Shown here piece after piece: positions 6,684 to 13,443 of a DNA stretch of 41,677 bases. Source of the DNA: an uncultured Bacteroidales bacterium (GTDB taxonomy: Bacteria > Bacteroidota > Bacteroidia > Bacteroidales > UBA932). A program made the translations under genes and the position numbers. The notes beneath the pieces are model-generated. The model made no database searches. It saw only the letters and a program-made list of their open reading frames with translations, and was not told the DNA's origin. Position 1 is the stretch's first letter; every line of letters starts with the position of its first letter. The stretch is from the NCBI GenBank assembly GCA_900316045.1, contig ONBM01000022.1, positions 1-41,677 on the forward strand, written 5' to 3'.

Positions 6684-7313
6684 ATGAAACCGATCAACAC
6701 CTGCATCTACGCCCGAGTGAGCACTTCTGGACAACAGTACGACCGTCAGCTGGCGGACTTGAGGGAGTTTGCCGACAGGATGGGCTATGTGGTAGTCCGG
6801 GAGTTCTCCGAAAAGATAAGCGGGGCAAAGAAGGTTGAGGAACGGGAGGCGTTGATGGAGTTGCTCTCATACGTGGAGACACACCCCGTGGATAAGGTGC
6901 TCATCTACGAGTGCAGCCGCCTTTCCCGTCGTGCAGTGGACTTCCTTTCCGTCATTGAGACACTCTCAGCCCAGAAGGTCAGCGTCTATATACACCAGAA
7001 TGGCCTTGAGACCCTGCTCCCCAACGGCACGCCCAATCCGATTGCGCAGCTGGTGCTGGGAATCCTCGCACAATTTAACTCGATGGAGCGCTCCCTCATC
7101 CGCAGCAGGATGGAGAGCAGCTATAACCACTACCGCAACCTCGGCGGCCAGGTAGGCAGAAAGGCGGGCTGGCGAAAGACTGACGAGCAGATGAGGCTGG
7201 ACTACCCCAACGAGCTCAAACTCCTTAAAAAGGGCCTTTCCTTGCGAAATGTGCAGGCCATAACCGGGACTAGCCTCAACACCCTGCGAAAATTGAAGGC
7301 CATCATCCTTTAA
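6684..7313 (+). CDS. Small serine recombinase (resolvase/invertase family)
   Basis: This 209-residue site-specific recombinase has its resolvase catalytic domain at about residues 5-145. It starts with IYARVSTSGQ, in which Ser13 is the expected nucleophile. The usual Arg pair lies in ECSRLSRRAVDF, and the E-helix region in AQFNSMERSLIRSRM. A short C-terminal helix-turn-helix (GLSLRNVQAITGTSLNTL) would bind DNA. Size and layout match DNA invertases and resolvases rather than large integrases. It is divergent from the XRE gene and is followed by a structured 84-base gap and two more genes, probably part of one mobile module. No inverting segment with matching repeats was noticed in the window. 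Confidence 0.88.
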   Translation: MKPINTCIYARVSTSGQQYDRQLADLREFADRMGYVVVREFSEKISGAKKVEEREALMELLSYVETHPVDKVLIYECSRLSRRAVDFLSVIETLSAQKVSVYIHQNGLETLLPNGTPNPIAQLVLGILAQFNSMERSLIRSRMESSYNHYRNLGGQVGRKAGWRKTDEQMRLDYPNELKLLKKGLSLRNVQAITGTSLNTLRKLKAIIL

Positions 7314-7332
7314 ACCGACCAAAATCAAAAAA

Positions 7333-7400
7333 CATTTGTATGTTTGGTTTGCCTTCGGGCTAATAAGGCCCCTGCGGGGGAGAAAAGAAACATACAAATG
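7333..7400 (+). promoter_or_regulatory. Strong structured leader that buries the start codon of the next small gene
   Basis: CATTTGTATGTTT at 7333-7345 is a perfect 13-bp reverse complement of AAACATACAAATG at 7388-7400. The right arm ends in the ATG of the 51-codon gene. Between the arms are a GCC-TTCG-GGC tetraloop hairpin (7351-7360) and a CCCC/GGGG hairpin (about 7369-7379), so the RNA can form a three-way junction. In that form the start codon is paired. This suggests translational control, although a recombination site with inverted arms is also possible. Confidence 0.6.
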
Positions 7401-7553
7401 ACGAAAGAGTCGGATTATGAGACTTATTTCAAAGAAATCGGGCTTGATAGCCCACAGGAACAGGGGACAGTGCTGAATTTCGTGAAGGAACTCTTCAGCA
7501 TTGCAATCAATCACTTGAACGAAATGGAAAGAAGGGAGCCAGCCTATGATTAA
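7398..7553 (+). CDS. Small hypothetical protein, 51 residues, upstream of large serine recombinase
   Basis: The ATG at 7398 gives an acidic, mostly helical 51-residue protein (YETYFKEIGLDSPQEQG, then FVKELFSIAINHLNEMERRE). The upstream in-frame start at 7344 would translate the hairpin region and is unlikely. Its last codons overlap the start of the large recombinase by 8 bases (7546-7553), so translation is probably coupled. No domain is recognised. Its position suggests a helper or regulator of the recombinase, which is inference only. Confidence 0.6.
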   Translation: MTKESDYETYFKEIGLDSPQEQGTVLNFVKELFSIAINHLNEMERREPAYD

Positions 7554-8886
7554 CTACAACTACGTTCGGGAAGGAAAGACCTGTGCAATCTGGACAAGGG
7601 TCTCCACGAAGCACCAAGAAGAAAACGGAGGAAGCCTCGAGTCGCAGAAGGAGTTCTGTGATGATTACGCAAGCCGCTATGGCTACCGGATTGCAGGTCG
7701 CTTCGGGGGGAAACACGAGAGTGCCCGCACACCGGGAAAGATGGTGCAGGAGATGGTGAAGTTCGTCAAAAAGAACACCTCAGTCAGCACCGTTCTCGTA
7801 TCTGAGTACGACCGTTTCTCACGCCTGTCGTGGCAAGCGATAAAAATGCTTCATGAGATGCGGGAACTGGGGATTGTCGTCATTGCAACCAAGTATGGAA
7901 TGGACACCCGTACCAAGGAAGGGATGATGATGGCGCAGAACACCCTCAACTTTGCCGAGCTGGACAACCAGATGCGTACTGACAAATTTGTGAGCGGGAA
8001 GGAGCAGTGCCTGCGCTCCGGTGCATGGGTGTTACAAGTCCCGAGAGGGTACTATAAGGAAGGAAAGAGCCGTAGTACCTATTGCCGCCTCAACAATGAC
8101 GGGAAACTGATAGCCAAGGCTTTCCGTTGGAAGCTGGACGGCCTTGCCGGGACGGAAATCATCGCCCGTCTGCGTCCCTTTGGAATGTACTTGACCCAGC
8201 AGCGCCTCCACCAGATTCTGACGAATCCTTTCTACGCAGGGAAGATACGTCATAAGGCTACATGTGGAGAGGTCATTGACGGCCAAATCGAGCCGGCGGT
8301 ATCCTATAAAGACTTTCTCCGGGTGCAGGAAATACTCTCCGGCAGAACTGGGCGTTATGTTCAAGCCAAGCAAAAGCCGGATCTCCCTTTGACACGATAC
8401 CTTTACTGCGCCGCTGACGGGAACGCCTTTACGTCCTATACTAAACACAAAAAGACATCCATGGGCCTGAAAGACTATCATTACTACAAGTGCAATCACG
8501 CTGGATGCGGCACGAATGAAAATGCCGAGCGGATGCACGAGCGCTTTGAACTCATTCTCTCCCGCTTCAACCTTGAAGAGAGAATGCTGGAACGATTTCG
8601 GGATGTTGCCCGCTCCTTGTTGGAGGAATACACCAAGGAAGCCGTACAGCAGCGCACTACCCTTAAGAAACAACTGACAGAACTTGAGAATAACCAAAGG
8701 AAGATGGCAGTCCGCCGGGCTCTCGGGGAAATTCAGCAGGATGTCTATGAAATCGGGGTGCAGGAGTTGCAGTCCAGAAAGGACGTTCTGACCCTCGAAT
8801 ATGAAAAATGGAATGAAAAATTATCGAACTCGGAGGGCTTTATCTCCAAAGTAATCGCAACTGCCTCAAACATAAGGGATTTATGA
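7546..8886 (+). CDS. Large serine recombinase, cut short by an in-frame TGA
   Basis: This 446-residue integrase-type serine recombinase has a resolvase domain at about 10-155 (AIWTRVSTKHQ, Ser20 the expected nucleophile; Arg pair near EYDRFSRLS). A recombinase domain follows at about 175-275 (FPNPFYAGK-like stretch TNPFYAGKIRHK). Then come a zinc-ribbon region at about 295-335 and a coiled coil at about 345-430. The first zinc pair reads C-A-A-D, so one Cys of the usual CxxC is missing; the second pair (CNHAGC) is present. The TGA at 8884-8886 is followed in the same frame by 65 codons that look like the normal tail, so the protein is probably truncated. It ends just before tRNA-Leu. Confidence 0.85.
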   Translation: MINYNYVREGKTCAIWTRVSTKHQEENGGSLESQKEFCDDYASRYGYRIAGRFGGKHESARTPGKMVQEMVKFVKKNTSVSTVLVSEYDRFSRLSWQAIKMLHEMRELGIVVIATKYGMDTRTKEGMMMAQNTLNFAELDNQMRTDKFVSGKEQCLRSGAWVLQVPRGYYKEGKSRSTYCRLNNDGKLIAKAFRWKLDGLAGTEIIARLRPFGMYLTQQRLHQILTNPFYAGKIRHKATCGEVIDGQIEPAVSYKDFLRVQEILSGRTGRYVQAKQKPDLPLTRYLYCAADGNAFTSYTKHKKTSMGLKDYHYYKCNHAGCGTNENAERMHERFELILSRFNLEERMLERFRDVARSLLEEYTKEAVQQRTTLKKQLTELENNQRKMAVRRALGEIQQDVYEIGVQELQSRKDVLTLEYEKWNEKLSNSEGFISKVIATASNIRDL

Positions 8887-9084
8887 AAGGAAGGGGGCCT
8901 TGAAACCAAGCGAAAAATCCAAAAACTCGTCTTCCCTGACGGGATTTATTGGGACAAAGAAATCAGCGATTATCGAACTGAAAACAGGAATCCATTCTTC
9001 GGTCTAATCGAAAGATTTTCAGAGACTTGCATAAAAACAAAAGAGACAAGTCCTCGCGAACTTGTCTTCTTGTGCGGTAGGTGA
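8887..9084 (+). pseudogene. Separated C-terminal tail of the large serine recombinase
   Basis: In the same frame as the gene above, after its TGA, the reading continues KEGGLETKRKIQKLVFPDGI and then YWDKEISDYRTENRNPFF. Large serine recombinases of Bacteroidota commonly end with such an LETKRK..QKLVFP-G motif, usually preceded by a Leu-Trp pair. A TGG-to-TGA change of that Trp explains the break. The frame runs on to a TGA at 9082-9084, past the tRNA terminator hairpin, so its last residues are probably not native. Confidence 0.7.
9032..9067 (-). terminator. Terminator of tRNA-Leu
   Basis: Read on the minus strand, an 8-bp stem (AGACAAGT with ACTTGTCT, 9060-9067 and 9044-9051) and an 8-base loop are followed by CTTTTGTTTTT. 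It lies just after the 3' end of tRNA-Leu and fits an intrinsic terminator. Confidence 0.75.
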
Positions 9085-9155
9085 GACTCGAACTCACACA
9101 GGCTTACGCCCACTACCCCCTCAAAGTAGCGTGTATACCATTTCACCACTACCGC
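9073..9155 (-). tRNA. tRNA-Leu (anticodon GAG)
   Basis: The minus strand folds into a class II tRNA. The acceptor stem is GCGGTAG with CTACCGC plus discriminator A. The anticodon arm is CTACT-TTGAGGG-GGTAG with GAG at the anticodon, followed by a long variable arm and a T arm GTGAG-TTCGAGT-CTCAC. It decodes CTC. No CCA is encoded. The gene marks the edge between the accessory block on the left and core genes on the right, and tRNA genes are common integration points. Confidence 0.93.
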
Positions 9156-9173
9156 ATTTCTGAAAGGTGAATG

Positions 9174-9203
9174 CAAAGGTAACGGAATATTCTTAATTAG
9201 CAA
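9174..9203 (-). promoter_or_regulatory. Promoter of tRNA-Leu
   Basis: On the minus strand TTG (9201-9203) is followed after exactly 19 bases by TACCTTTG (9174-9181). This matches the Bacteroidota vegetative promoter TTG-N19-TAnnTTTG. It would start transcription about 12 bases before the tRNA. Confidence 0.8.
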
Positions 9204-9236
9204 AACTTTTCTGCTGAAAAAGTTCAGGAAAAACTC

Positions 9237-9266
9237 TTGCCTATCCGGAATTTATGCCTAACTTTG
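9237..9266 (+). promoter_or_regulatory. Promoter of rpsP-rimM
   Basis: TTG at 9237-9239 and TAACTTTG at 9259-9266 are spaced exactly 19 bases, a full match to the Bacteroidota promoter consensus. Transcription would begin near 9273, leaving a leader of about 90 bases before rpsP. Confidence 0.85.
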
Positions 9267-9362
9267 CACGCTCTCTGAGGTGGAATCCATTCACCGACAA
9301 GAGAAAGGCTCTCACGAGCTGGGAGCGACAGGTAATTTATTAATTAATAAAACAGATTCACA

Positions 9363-9935
9363 ATGGCTGTTAAAATCAGACTTCAACGCCACGGTAAGAA
9401 GAATTTCGCATTCTTCCACATTGTCGTGGCAGACACTCGCGCACCTCGCGACGGACGTTACATCGAACAACTCGGAACTTACAACCCGAACACCAATCCG
9501 GCAACCATCACTCTCGATTCCGAGAAAGCACTGAACTGGCTTAAGGTTGGAGCACAGCTTACGCTCGTAACCCGCAGGTTGCTCTCTTACGAGGGAGTTC
9601 TCCTGAGGTTCCATCTTCAGAAAGGCGTAGACAAAGGTGCTCTGACTCAGGAGCAAGCCGACCAGAAATGGAATGCATGGAAAGCTCAGAGGGATGCTAA
9701 GATAGAGGCCAAAAAGGCGGGCATCGCACAAAGCAAGCAGACTAAGGCTAAAGCTGCCCTTGACGCAGAAAAGAAAATCAATGCCGAAAGGGCTGAGGCT
9801 CTCGCAAAGAAAGCCGAGGAGCTTGCGGAGAAAGAGCGCAAGGCTGCTGAGGAAGCTGCCGCCGCTAAGGCTGCCGCAGAGGCTGCTGAGGCACCTGCTG
9901 CTGAAAGCGCACCAGAAGCTAAGCCAGAGGCTTAA
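9363..9935 (+). CDS. rpsP: 30S ribosomal protein S16
   Basis: S16 is a small-subunit assembly protein that binds 16S rRNA. The first 85 residues are the conserved core (VKIRLQRHGKKNFAFFHIVVAD, read in pieces, then RDGRYIEQLGTYNPNTNPATI). Residues from about 110 to 190 form an Ala/Lys/Glu-rich, probably helical tail (AEALAKKAEELAEKERKAAEE, in pieces) that ends APEAKPEA. Core-only S16 has about 80-90 residues, and such long tails are common in Bacteroidota. The gene has its own consensus promoter at 9237-9266. It is followed 3 bases later by rimM, the usual partner in this operon. Confidence 0.96.
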   Translation: MAVKIRLQRHGKKNFAFFHIVVADTRAPRDGRYIEQLGTYNPNTNPATITLDSEKALNWLKVGAQLTLVTRRLLSYEGVLLRFHLQKGVDKGALTQEQADQKWNAWKAQRDAKIEAKKAGIAQSKQTKAKAALDAEKKINAERAEALAKKAEELAEKERKAAEEAAAAKAAAEAAEAPAAESAPEAKPEA

Positions 9936-9938
9936 ACG

Positions 9939-10463
9939 ATGTCCGAGGCAAGAGCAGATCTTCTGTGCGTTGCCAGGGTGTTGAAATCCAACGGAACCAA
10001 TGGCGAAGTCATCATGGGCTTTCGCGAATATGCTCCAGAGGAAATAAATTTAAAGGAACCGCTGTACATCTATTTTGATGGGCTAGCGGTTCCTTTTTTC
10101 ATTGAATCTTTCTCGGCAAAAGGCAGCCGAGCTGCCGTCAGGCTCACTAGCGTAAAGTGCCTAACCGATGCTGAAGAGCTGGAAGGAAGGGAGATTTTCG
10201 TCAAAGAAGATACGATAAATGAATATGAAGACGGCGAGGATGTGCTGTCTCCGGACGACCTCGTTGGCTGGACTGTGCTGAATGAGAATGGGGAAATGGT
10301 TGGGACGGTCTCTGGCTGGGAAGATATTCCGGGGAATACGTGTCTTTACATCCGGCTGGGAAATGGAGCAGAATCAATGATTCCTTTCAACGACGCTCTC
10401 ATCGTCCAGATTGATGAGGATAACAAAAAAATAGCCCTCCGTATTCCAGAAGGGCTGATTTAA
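9939..10463 (+). CDS. rimM: Ribosome maturation factor RimM
   Basis: RimM binds S19 and helps process and assemble the head of the 30S subunit. The 174-residue protein has the expected N-terminal beta-barrel domain (VARVLKSNGTNGEVIMGF, then EPLYIYFDGLAVPFFIES) and C-terminal PRC-barrel domain (about 95-174, DLVGWTVLNENGEMVGTVSG in pieces; final SMIPFNDALIVQID). It starts 3 bases after rpsP and is co-transcribed with it. The 5' part contains a perfect terminator-like hairpin at 10052-10099, so much of the rpsP transcript may end inside this gene. trmD and rplS, often next in this operon, are absent here. The gene converges with the minus-strand gene 16 bases on. Confidence 0.95.
   Translation: MSEARADLLCVARVLKSNGTNGEVIMGFREYAPEEINLKEPLYIYFDGLAVPFFIESFSAKGSRAAVRLTSVKCLTDAEELEGREIFVKEDTINEYEDGEDVLSPDDLVGWTVLNENGEMVGTVSGWEDIPGNTCLYIRLGNGAESMIPFNDALIVQIDEDNKKIALRIPEGLI
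10052..10099 (+). terminator. Terminator-like hairpin inside the rimM coding sequence
   Basis: AAAGGAACCGCT (10052-10063) pairs perfectly with AGCGGTTCCTTT (10085-10096) across a 21-base loop, and the right arm runs into a T tract ending at 10099. It is a textbook intrinsic terminator in shape, lying about 38 codons into rimM. Ribosomes translating rimM would block the hairpin, so it may attenuate only poorly translated transcripts. Confidence 0.65.
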
Positions 10464-10479
10464 TCGTACAACACCGATT

Positions 10480-11250
10480 TTATTTTGGCATGTAATCTTC
10501 TGGGTTCTCAGAAGCCTTAGGGGCTTCAGGGGCAGGTGTGGTGGAGGCTGGAGCCGCAGGAGCATATTCGGAAGCAGCCTTTTCCGCATTCCTACGCATC
10601 AGATAGTCATGCTTCACATCCTGATAGAATGCATGCTGACAGGCCTGGGCGTAAGGATAGAACCACAGGAGGCCTATTCCCAGAGTCAGAAGCGAAAGCA
10701 GGAACCAGCCTATCAGGCTAAGATAAAGATAGAACAAATCGTACTTCCGCCCTTTCATCATCGCCATGCTCAGCTCAATGGACTTGTTCACGGAAAGCTC
10801 CGGATAATCCTCCAGGACATAGTACGTCATGGCGTATGACAATGCTTTTATTATGCCTGGCACAATGAGCAGCAGTGACCATAGGACAGTGTAGATGCCC
10901 CTAAGCAGGACAGCCCATACGTGACGCCAGTAATTGCTAAGACCAATCCGGAACATATTCCCGACCACTCTTCCGTCGCCACTCTGGCTCATCACTTTAA
11001 AAGAAATGACGTACCCCAGCTGGAGCGGATCTATGAAGAATATGCTGAGAATCCAGATAAGTGGCGTGAAACGATTCTGCGCTGCGGTAATAGCTTCAAG
11101 ATCCGTAGGATCCTTGAGGATCATAGCGTACATCGGCGCGACCAGTGCATAAGAAATCAGAAGCAGAATGAGAATTCCAAGGACGGACTGAGCCCAATTC
11201 CCTTTCAGAGAGGCCAGAGCCTCGTTTTTGTATTGCACGTTTTCTTTCAT
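10480..11250 (-). CDS. DUF975-type integral membrane protein
   Basis: This is a 256-residue membrane protein of unknown function. It starts with a short cytoplasmic segment, KNEALASLKGNWAQSV, typical of the DUF975 family. Hydrophobic helices follow at about 23-45, 66-84, 112-145 and 178-205. The middle stretch YYVLEDYPELSVNKSIELS and MKGRKYDLF is characteristic of the family. The C-terminal tail (about 222-256) is Pro/Ala-rich and cytoplasmic. The upstream lipoprotein gene ends 31 bases before it, so the two may be co-transcribed. The molecular role is not known. Confidence 0.8.
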   Translation of the reverse strand: MKENVQYKNEALASLKGNWAQSVLGILILLLISYALVAPMYAMILKDPTDLEAITAAQNRFTPLIWILSIFFIDPLQLGYVISFKVMSQSGDGRVVGNMFRIGLSNYWRHVWAVLLRGIYTVLWSLLLIVPGIIKALSYAMTYYVLEDYPELSVNKSIELSMAMMKGRKYDLFYLYLSLIGWFLLSLLTLGIGLLWFYPYAQACQHAFYQDVKHDYLMRRNAEKAASEYAPAAPASTTPAPEAPKASENPEDYMPK

Positions 11251-11281
11251 ATTTGGTTAATGATTGGTTGCGCAGAAAATA

Positions 11282-12019
11282 TTAATATTCAATATGCACG
11301 CTTGCCGTCAGGTTGTCAATGCAGAAACTACGAGGGAAATCAGCCCTGTTCGTCTCAACGGTGAATTTCAATGCATCGACGAATCCAAGCGAGCTAAGAT
11401 CCACTTCAGTCCACTTCGTTATGACGGTCCTCTTCATGCTGTCATTCCTGACCAGATCGACGTTCACGGATTTTACCGCTGCCTTATTCAAATATCCAGT
11501 GACGGTTACGGTAAGGTAATCGCCATCCTGCAAAGGTTTGTCTTCAATTGCTTTGATGGTCTTGCTGACATTATCTATGTAAAGGCCTTTCATGGAGCAA
11601 GTTCCAACATCATAGCCGCTCAAGAATATCTGCCAGTCATATTCCTGGCCCGCAGGATAAAAGTATACGGCATAGACTTTCGAATCAAAAGCTCCTGCAC
11701 CCGGCCCTGCGGAAGAATAATCCGAAATGCCTGTCTTTTCCGTATTCAGAGAATCCTTTTTCATCGATAGGCAGAATCCGCCATTGAAAATGGAATTATT
11801 TTCATCGTAAGCAGAATTAAGGCAGGAAAATTCATCGGTAAGAATCTGCTTCGCAAATCGCAGGCTGTCTTTGAAATATTGAGCGACCAACTGATCGCTG
11901 GAGGCATAACCGTCAAAATTCCCAACGATGGTGTAATCAGACTTCGAAACCCCTGAACCTAGGCAGGACGTCGCAAAAATAACGGCGGAAGCAAGCATAA
12001 TAAGAGTTAAGTTTTTCAT
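11282..12019 (-). CDS. Small secreted lipoprotein, DUF4465-like
   Basis: The Met at 12019 gives a 245-residue lipoprotein with a short signal peptide and lipobox (FATSC, Cys19). It should be anchored to a membrane on the outside. The body contains features I associate with DUF4465 proteins: an aromatic-rich start, GPGAGAFDSKVYAVYF, GLYIDNVS with LQDGDYLTVTVTGY, and a final SLGFVDALKFTVE with CIDNLTA. That suggests a beta-sandwich. Upstream ATGs at 12025 and 12043 are in frame but the latter adds non-signal residues. A TATTTTTG element lies upstream without a well-spaced TTG. The family assignment is tentative and the function unknown. Confidence 0.6.
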   Translation of the reverse strand: MKNLTLIMLASAVIFATSCLGSGVSKSDYTIVGNFDGYASSDQLVAQYFKDSLRFAKQILTDEFSCLNSAYDENNSIFNGGFCLSMKKDSLNTEKTGISDYSSAGPGAGAFDSKVYAVYFYPAGQEYDWQIFLSGYDVGTCSMKGLYIDNVSKTIKAIEDKPLQDGDYLTVTVTGYLNKAAVKSVNVDLVRNDSMKRTVITKWTEVDLSSLGFVDALKFTVETNRADFPRSFCIDNLTASVHIEY

Positions 12020-12103
12020 TATCATTTCTTTTAATCTGTACAAAAATAATAAAAATACTTATTCCAAAATCCCCAACTTCAAAATGCTTGCGTCATATTC
12101 ATT

Positions 12104-13441
12104 TTATTTACCTGAGGGAGCATCTAATTTGTATTCCGGATGCTTCCCTGAAGAAATAGCAAGACCGACCGAAAGCAGGATAGAAACAATGCAGACGCCA
12201 ACGAACATCAGTTCCACTTTCACAGGACCAGTTTCCACCGCCGATGACTCCAGGATACCGCCTGCGGACATTTTGAAGAACATGAGACCAAGGTTCTGAA
12301 CCCAATATATTAATGAATATGCCGTACCCAGCACTTTGTCTGGCACTATCTTCGGTACGCCAGGCCACATGGCGGCAGGCACCAGCGAATAGCCGAAGCC
12401 AAGGAAAATCATGCTCAGGTAACCGAAAATCGGCCTTCCGGCAGGGGCGAAGGCCAGTAGCATGTGAGCAATGAAAGCCAGGATGGCCCCAAGAACCATC
12501 CAGCGAGTGCCTTTCCCTGCTTTATCGACCATGATTCCGAAAAGCGGAGCGAAAATAACGGTTGCGAATGGAAGCATGGAAACCATCCAGCTGGCAGCCT
12601 CTACCGGAACCTCGAACCGTGGAATCAGGATGGCACTTGCGAATTTTTTGAAAGAGACTATGCTGCTGTAGAAAAAAACGCACAGCAAGGCTATCATTAT
12701 GAACTCTTTATTTTTCAAGAGCCTCAATACGTCCTTGAAAGAGAATTTGTCCTCCTGCGCAGCGTCCACGTGGCCGCGAAACCCAGCCTGTTTGTCGAAA
12801 CGAGCGTCCATGGCGACGAAAATAGCCCAGAGAATCATTCCTGCTAGCATCAACATCAATCCCAAGAATGCAGGACGGGCCGTCTCTGCCAATGAACACA
12901 TCTCCCCGGGAGCCTTGGTAGCGACCAGGCGAGGAGAGATTATTAAGGCGAAAGCTGTCCCGAGCCTCGCGATTGCAAGCTGCAGACCCATGGCGAAGGC
13001 AATGGGACCATCTTTGAACCATTTGGCAATGGAGCGAGTCACAGCGACTCCGGCGATTTCGCTTCCCAAGCCAAATATCATGCAACCGACATAAGCTATT
13101 GCAATTGAGCTTTTCGGCGGCAGACCGGAAGTTATTGCCCAAGTGACCAAGGCAGCACCACCGGCCATCAGGCCGACGAAGATTGAGCCAGTAATGCGGA
13201 CGCCCCACTTGTCGAGGAGCATGCCGCATATTACCAGCCCGCCGAATATGCAAAGAACCGAATAGCCACTGGCATAAAGGCCATAATTGGCTGAATTCCA
13301 GCCTAATTCAAGGCGTTCAGGATGTTCGAAAAGATGCGACAGAGTGGAGAACATGTCGTCGAAATAGTACGATGCGAACATCGGCACCACAAGACATGCC
13401 AGCGCCAGCCAGCACAAAATGCTCCCCTTCCTCTGCGCCAT
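12104..13441 (-). CDS. MFS transporter
   Basis: This is a 445-residue major facilitator superfamily permease with about 12 hydrophobic segments. The family motif A between helices 2 and 3 is visible as GMLLDKWGVRITG, and its degenerate repeat in the second half as GIMVDKAGKGTRWM. A central cytoplasmic loop (about 220-245, QEDKFSFKDVLRLLKNKEF) separates the two halves. The fold suits carboxylate or other small anion exchange, as in the oxalate/formate group, but the substrate cannot be read from the sequence. It starts 2 bases after the stop of a paralogue at 13444-14838 and shares its motifs, so the pair arose by tandem duplication and is surely co-transcribed. Confidence 0.85.
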   Translation of the reverse strand: MAQRKGSILCWLALACLVVPMFASYYFDDMFSTLSHLFEHPERLELGWNSANYGLYASGYSVLCIFGGLVICGMLLDKWGVRITGSIFVGLMAGGAALVTWAITSGLPPKSSIAIAYVGCMIFGLGSEIAGVAVTRSIAKWFKDGPIAFAMGLQLAIARLGTAFALIISPRLVATKAPGEMCSLAETARPAFLGLMLMLAGMILWAIFVAMDARFDKQAGFRGHVDAAQEDKFSFKDVLRLLKNKEFIMIALLCVFFYSSIVSFKKFASAILIPRFEVPVEAASWMVSMLPFATVIFAPLFGIMVDKAGKGTRWMVLGAILAFIAHMLLAFAPAGRPIFGYLSMIFLGFGYSLVPAAMWPGVPKIVPDKVLGTAYSLIYWVQNLGLMFFKMSAGGILESSAVETGPVKVELMFVGVCIVSILLSVGLAISSGKHPEYKLDAPSGK

Positions 13442-13443
13442 AA

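Noticed and set aside
8884..8886. TGA in the large recombinase as selenocysteine or tryptophan recoding
   Set aside because: No insertion-type hairpin is evident after it, and TGA serves as a stop in nearby genes, including the ATGA overlaps. A nonsense mutation is simpler.
10438..10466. AGCCCT/AGGGCT hairpin at the rimM end as the rimM terminator
   Set aside because: The stem is only 6 bp with no immediate T run. It may help termination between the convergent genes but is not strong enough to call.
11990..12070. TATTTTTG upstream of the small lipoprotein gene as its promoter
   Set aside because: The nearest TTG is 16 bases away, not 19, in a very AT-rich stretch, so a chance match is likely.
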